A stretch of 43,885 nt of DNA from an uncultured Spartobacteria bacterium. Its GTDB lineage: Bacteria; Verrucomicrobiota; Verrucomicrobiia; Chthoniobacterales; Chthoniobacteraceae. Made by a program: the position numbers and the translations under genes. Shown here one piece after another: positions 41,027 through 43,885 of the stretch. Under the pieces are notes generated by a model that ran no database searches, was not told the DNA's origin, and saw only the letters and a program-made list of their open reading frames with translations. The stretch covers positions 1-43,885 of the forward strand of contig CAIWVL010000083.1 of assembly GCA_903916085.1 (NCBI GenBank), given 5' to 3'. Position 1 is the stretch's first letter; every line of letters starts with the position of its first letter.

Positions 41027-42199
41027 CTACAGCGCCCCCTCAGAGGATTCCCCAGAAGGTTCAGTTCCCTCCGCCGGGGCGGTCTCTTCGCCTGTTTTTT
41101 GGGGCACCACCTGCACACGCGCCATCACACCGGCCACATCCGGCGGCTGGAACTCGGCGAGTTTGCGCCGGATAATGTCCGCACGCAGGGTGTCCCGCTC
41201 TTCCGTGGCGAGCTTTTTAGGAGAGCCTTTCTGCAAATGCGCAGGCTGGGTTTCCATAAACAACTCATCTACAGCATGTTGCTGTTCCTCGGAGTAAAAC
41301 CCGAGATCACACCCGAGTTTCGCTAGCGAAAGAAGATTGAGCGCTTCCTTGGAACCCATGGAGTATGCGTGGCGCAGTGTACCATAGGATCGTCCTATAG
41401 AATCCAGAAGCGTATTAGACCGCTGCTGTAGTAAGGTTTGCCGCGCGTTTTGCTCGTGGTCGATGATCTGTAAAATCACCTTCTGCAGCCGCTCAATAAT
41501 CTCCTCCTCCCTCTCGCCGAGAGTAATCTGGTTGGAAATCTGGAACAGATTCCCCAATGCCTCCGTTCCCTCTCCGTAGAGGCCCCGCACTGCGAGCCCA
41601 ATCTTGTTCACTGCCTGGATCACCTGATTGATCTGCTCGCTCAGCACCAACGCCGGTACGTGCAACATCGCTGAAGCTCGCATTCCCGTGCCCACGTTAC
41701 TCGGGCATGCCGTCAGGTAGCCCAACACTGGATCGAATGCAAAGTCCACCTTCTGCTCCAACTCTGAATCTACTTTATTAAGCGCCTTAAAAGCAGCCCG
41801 CAGCTGGAGTCCAGACCGGATCGCCTGCATCCTCAGATGATCCTCCTCGTTGATCATGATCGAGAGCGTCTGGCGCTTGTTCATCACCACAGCCGAACCC
41901 GGCCCCTTGGCCGCGTGTTCCCGCGAAATCAAATGTCGCTCCACCAATACCTGCTTCTCCAAGGCCGATAAATCCTGGCACGCAAACGAAAATGCGTCCG
42001 CCATCTCGGGTAACTCCTCCACCCTGGGCCGAATACGCTCCAAAATCTGAGTCCGCTCCGCCTTCTTCGCCCATCCAGGAAACGGGGCTCCAGACAAGTT
42101 TCGAGCCAGCCTAACGCGACTGCTGACGACGATCTGGTGATGGGGACCTTCTCCCCGCAGCCAGTCGCTGCTCTTACTCAGAATGTTGCGAATTGCCAT
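41027..42199 (-). CDS. mcsB: Protein arginine kinase McsB
   Basis: Phosphorylates arginine residues of misfolded proteins and regulators, marking them for ClpCP degradation. The 390-residue protein has the phosphagen-kinase fold: SSRVRLARNL (about residues 26-35), VERHLISREH, and the catalytic Cys165 in TACPSNVGTGMRAS. Later blocks include LYGEGTEALGNLFQISNQ and ITLGEREEEIIERL. The last 30 residues form an Ala/Glu/Gly-rich acidic tail beyond the normal end (E. coli has no homologue; B. subtilis McsB is about 363). The start at 42199 has AAGGGTG 7 bases upstream, a fair ribosome binding site. mcsA precedes it by 54 bases. ctsR and clpC, its usual neighbours in Firmicutes, are absent. Confidence 0.93.
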   Translation of the reverse strand: MAIRNILSKSSDWLRGEGPHHQIVVSSRVRLARNLSGAPFPGWAKKAERTQILERIRPRVEELPEMADAFSFACQDLSALEKQVLVERHLISREHAAKGPGSAVVMNKRQTLSIMINEEDHLRMQAIRSGLQLRAAFKALNKVDSELEQKVDFAFDPVLGYLTACPSNVGTGMRASAMLHVPALVLSEQINQVIQAVNKIGLAVRGLYGEGTEALGNLFQISNQITLGEREEEIIERLQKVILQIIDHEQNARQTLLQQRSNTLLDSIGRSYGTLRHAYSMGSKEALNLLSLAKLGCDLGFYSEEQQHAVDELFMETQPAHLQKGSPKKLATEERDTLRADIIRRKLAEFQPPDVAGVMARVQVVPQKTGEETAPAEGTEPSGESSEGAL

Positions 42200-42253
42200 A
42201 ATGACACCCTTTATTCCCCAATTTTCCCCGCATGTCTGAAGCATCTAAATTTT

Positions 42254-42742
42254 TCAGGCCTCGAACTCCAGCGCCTTAATCTTGTCCCTCAATGAAGCCG
42301 CATCTTCATACCGCTCGGACACCACCGCATGACGCAAATCTGCATGCAGTTCGCGTAGCGCATTGTCCCTGGCTTGAGTGCGTTGCAGACGCTCCGGACA
42401 TTTTCCCGTGTGCTTGAGCCCCTTATGCATTCCTTTGAGCATTGGCTCCAAGCCCTCAGAAAAAGTTCCGTAACATACCGAGCACCCGAGGCGCCCCGTT
42501 TTCTTAAACTCGCTCTGTGTGAACCCGCACTGCGGACAACGCTTTCCTTCGGGCGTGGTTCGCTCCAATTGCTGGGCAGCCCCCATGCCAAGGAGCAAGT
42601 CCGCGAGGGCAAACCCCGTCGGATCCGCCACGCCCTTAGCCTTGGAACAGCCCTCGCACATGTTCACTTTTTGCATCTTACCATCCACAATCTGGGTCAG
42701 AAAGACGCTCGCAGTCTCCGTTTTACAGACATCACATAGCAT
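42254..42742 (-). CDS. mcsA: McsA-type zinc-finger activator with UvrB/UvrC motif
   Basis: Zinc-binding activator of McsB. The 162-residue product has four CxxC knuckles: CDVC (about residues 3-6), CEGC (29-32), CPQC (about 68-71) and CSVC (about 87-90), followed by the YGTFSEGLEPMLKGMHKG block and a C-terminal UvrB/UvrC-type helical hairpin (VVSERYEDAASLRDKIKALE). Start at MLCDVC, the family norm; an upstream frame to 42805 is not conserved. Together with mcsB it forms a two-gene unit. The zinc fingers also resemble the PVC homologues simply annotated as UvrB/UvrC motif-containing proteins; with mcsB next door the McsA assignment is firm. Confidence 0.92.
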   Translation of the reverse strand: MLCDVCKTETASVFLTQIVDGKMQKVNMCEGCSKAKGVADPTGFALADLLLGMGAAQQLERTTPEGKRCPQCGFTQSEFKKTGRLGCSVCYGTFSEGLEPMLKGMHKGLKHTGKCPERLQRTQARDNALRELHADLRHAVVSERYEDAASLRDKIKALEFEA

Positions 42743-42825
42743 CGTTAGACTCCGTTTGTTTCCTACTGCGCGGCATCGTCGTTCCTCATTTGTAATGTAA
42801 TCCAAAATCCTGCGGCGTCACAAAG

Positions 42826-42849
42826 AATTGCAGTCTAAAATTGCAGTCT
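42826..42849. repeat. Short direct repeat near the ilvE 3' end
   Basis: AATTGCAGTCT occurs at 42826-42836 and again at 42839-42849, between the ilvE stop and mcsA. It is probably a small tandem duplication. Confidence 0.6.
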
Positions 42850-42887
42850 CAGCCGCCCGCCGCATTGAGGCCTTCAGTTCCTCCGCC

Positions 42888-43775
42888 TCAACCCTGCGCC
42901 GCGCCTGCGTCAATAGGTGTCCCAGTAGAACCCGCCCATTCCCGGAATTTGGCAATGATACGCTGGGTAATGACCCCTGGTTTACCCGTCCCAATGATGC
43001 GAGTGTCTAGTTCAATGGCAGCAATGACTTCTGCCGCCGTGCCCGTGAGGAAACACTCGTCTGCCGTGTAGATGTCGTACCTAGTCATCTCAGTTTCGCG
43101 GATGGGAATGCCAAGATCCTGGCAGATTTCGAACACTACATTGCGCGTGATGCCGCAAAGCGCACCCGCGAAGACGGGGGGCGTGATGACTGCGCCCTTG
43201 CGCACTACAAAGATGTTGTCGCCAGTGCACTCGGCAACGTAGCCCTGCTCGTTGAGCATCACCCCCTCGTCGGCACCGGCGTGGGTGGCCTCAATTTTAG
43301 CCATGACGTTATTGAGGTAATTGAGGGACTTCACCGCAGGCAAAAGTGCCGCTGGGGTGGCCCGCCGAGTGGCGCAGGTGACCATCACCATACCAACCTC
43401 GTATTTCTCCACCGGATACAGCTGAATTTTGTCTGCAATAATAATGACCGACGCCTTCGGACACCGATCTGGACTCAGTCCAAGATTGCCCTTCCCACGG
43501 GTAACAATCAGCCGAATGTAGCCATCCCGCAATCCATTGGCACGAATGGTTTCCAGAGTAGCCTCGCGCATTTCATCCAGGCTAATGGGTATTTTTAGGC
43601 GAATCGCCTTGGCAGAATCCCACAGCCGCTCCAAGTGTTCCTCAAAACGAAAAACGCGCCCGTTGTAAAAACGAATCCCTTCAAAAATGCCATCTCCGTA
43701 AAGGAGACCGTGGTCAAACACAGAAATTTTGGCTTCAGATTCGGGATAAAGTGCGCCGTCGATGTAAATCTTCAT
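42888..43775 (-). CDS. ilvE: Branched-chain amino acid aminotransferase (class IV PLP enzyme)
   Basis: 295-residue fold-type IV aminotransferase transferring amino groups between glutamate and branched-chain 2-oxo acids. It shows ISVFDHGLLYGDGIFEGIRFYNG (about residues 17-39), YIRLIVTRGKGNLGL, the PLP-binding Lys149 in AVKSLNYLNN, the ANEAL-like block GYVAECTGDNIFVV, and FLTGTAAEVIAAIELD near the C-terminus. The length fits the family (about 290-310). D-amino-acid aminotransferase and aminodeoxychorismate lyase share the fold, but the motif set favours IlvE. It stands upstream of mcsA on the same strand with a 145-base gap, so it is probably an independent unit; the 110 bases after 43775 hold its promoter and nothing else I can identify. 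Confidence 0.88.
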   Translation of the reverse strand: MKIYIDGALYPESEAKISVFDHGLLYGDGIFEGIRFYNGRVFRFEEHLERLWDSAKAIRLKIPISLDEMREATLETIRANGLRDGYIRLIVTRGKGNLGLSPDRCPKASVIIIADKIQLYPVEKYEVGMVMVTCATRRATPAALLPAVKSLNYLNNVMAKIEATHAGADEGVMLNEQGYVAECTGDNIFVVRKGAVITPPVFAGALCGITRNVVFEICQDLGIPIRETEMTRYDIYTADECFLTGTAAEVIAAIELDTRIIGTGKPGVITQRIIAKFREWAGSTGTPIDAGAAQG

Positions 43776-43885
43776 TGAGGGAATTAAGCTAAGCGATAAA
43801 AGAAAAAGGCTAGGAACGTAAACAAATACAAACGCGGACTCTTGGAACGCTACGCCACGATCAAGCCGTCCTGAATTTCCAGACA

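Noticed and set aside
1-43885. CRISPR array, tRNA, rRNA or tmRNA genes
   Set aside because: No regularly spaced repeats and no cloverleaf or rRNA-like stretch was recognised by eye; a covariance-model scan could still find a small RNA.

Overview
The window looks like a chromosomal piece of a Gram-negative member of the PVC superphylum, most likely Verrucomicrobia. The evidence is the set of secreted 'planctomycete-type' families (DUF1501, DUF1549/DUF1553 with CxxCH haem motifs, DUF1552, and a PVC-type propeller/HEAT/cytochrome c protein), together with KdsD (Kdo, hence LPS) and an McsA/McsB pair. This is inferred from gene content only. There are no rRNA or tRNA genes, no CRISPR array, no prophage and no intact insertion sequence.

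Layout. 1-1979: 3' part of zwf followed by opcA (oxidative pentose phosphate pathway). 1980-2685: a gene-free gap full of palindromes. 2686-6343 (minus): M48 metalloprotease, a methyltransferase and kdsD in one tightly packed operon. 6537-7927 (plus): a MazG-like pyrophosphohydrolase overlapping rsmH. 8136-8453: a histidine-rich small protein with a clear terminator. 8563-12149: a secreted protein with a possible caspase-like His/Cys pair, an SDR resembling D-mannonate oxidoreductases, an FAD oxidoreductase and a secreted DUF1080-like protein. 12150-15776: an AT-richer block with a REP-like gap, a heparinase/alginate-lyase-like protein and a decayed lipoprotein gene. 15769-19713 (minus): a very large secreted beta-propeller protein. 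19921-24204: a DUF1501 plus DUF1549/DUF1553 pair. 24377-26430: a PhnA-type zinc-ribbon protein and a secreted sialate O-acetylesterase-like esterase. 26772-28300: pyrF overlapping an IscA/ErpA-type gene, and divergent HPr. 28301-28587: an IS630-type transposase remnant. 28757-30106: an orphan DUF1552 gene. 30233-32011 (minus): a small AT-richer accessory block (unknown protein plus COG3910-like ATPase). 32048-35392: a Tgt enzyme fused to an MnmC-like methyltransferase, divergent from a Gfo/Idh oxidoreductase. 35763-39365: the PVC-type cytochrome protein. 39441-43775 (minus): a TPR protein, mcsB, mcsA and a branched-chain aminotransferase.

Together the genes mix housekeeping (pentose phosphate entry, pyrimidines, Fe-S assembly, Kdo, rRNA and tRNA modification, arginine-phosphate protein quality control) with a scattered set of exported proteins typical of polysaccharide-degrading PVC bacteria. 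The exported proteins are not arranged as one locus. No complete novel system is evident. The most unusual items are the Tgt-MnmC fusion with a changed Tgt motif, the secreted His/Cys protein, the 22-histidine small protein and several intergenic palindromic or inverted-repeat elements.
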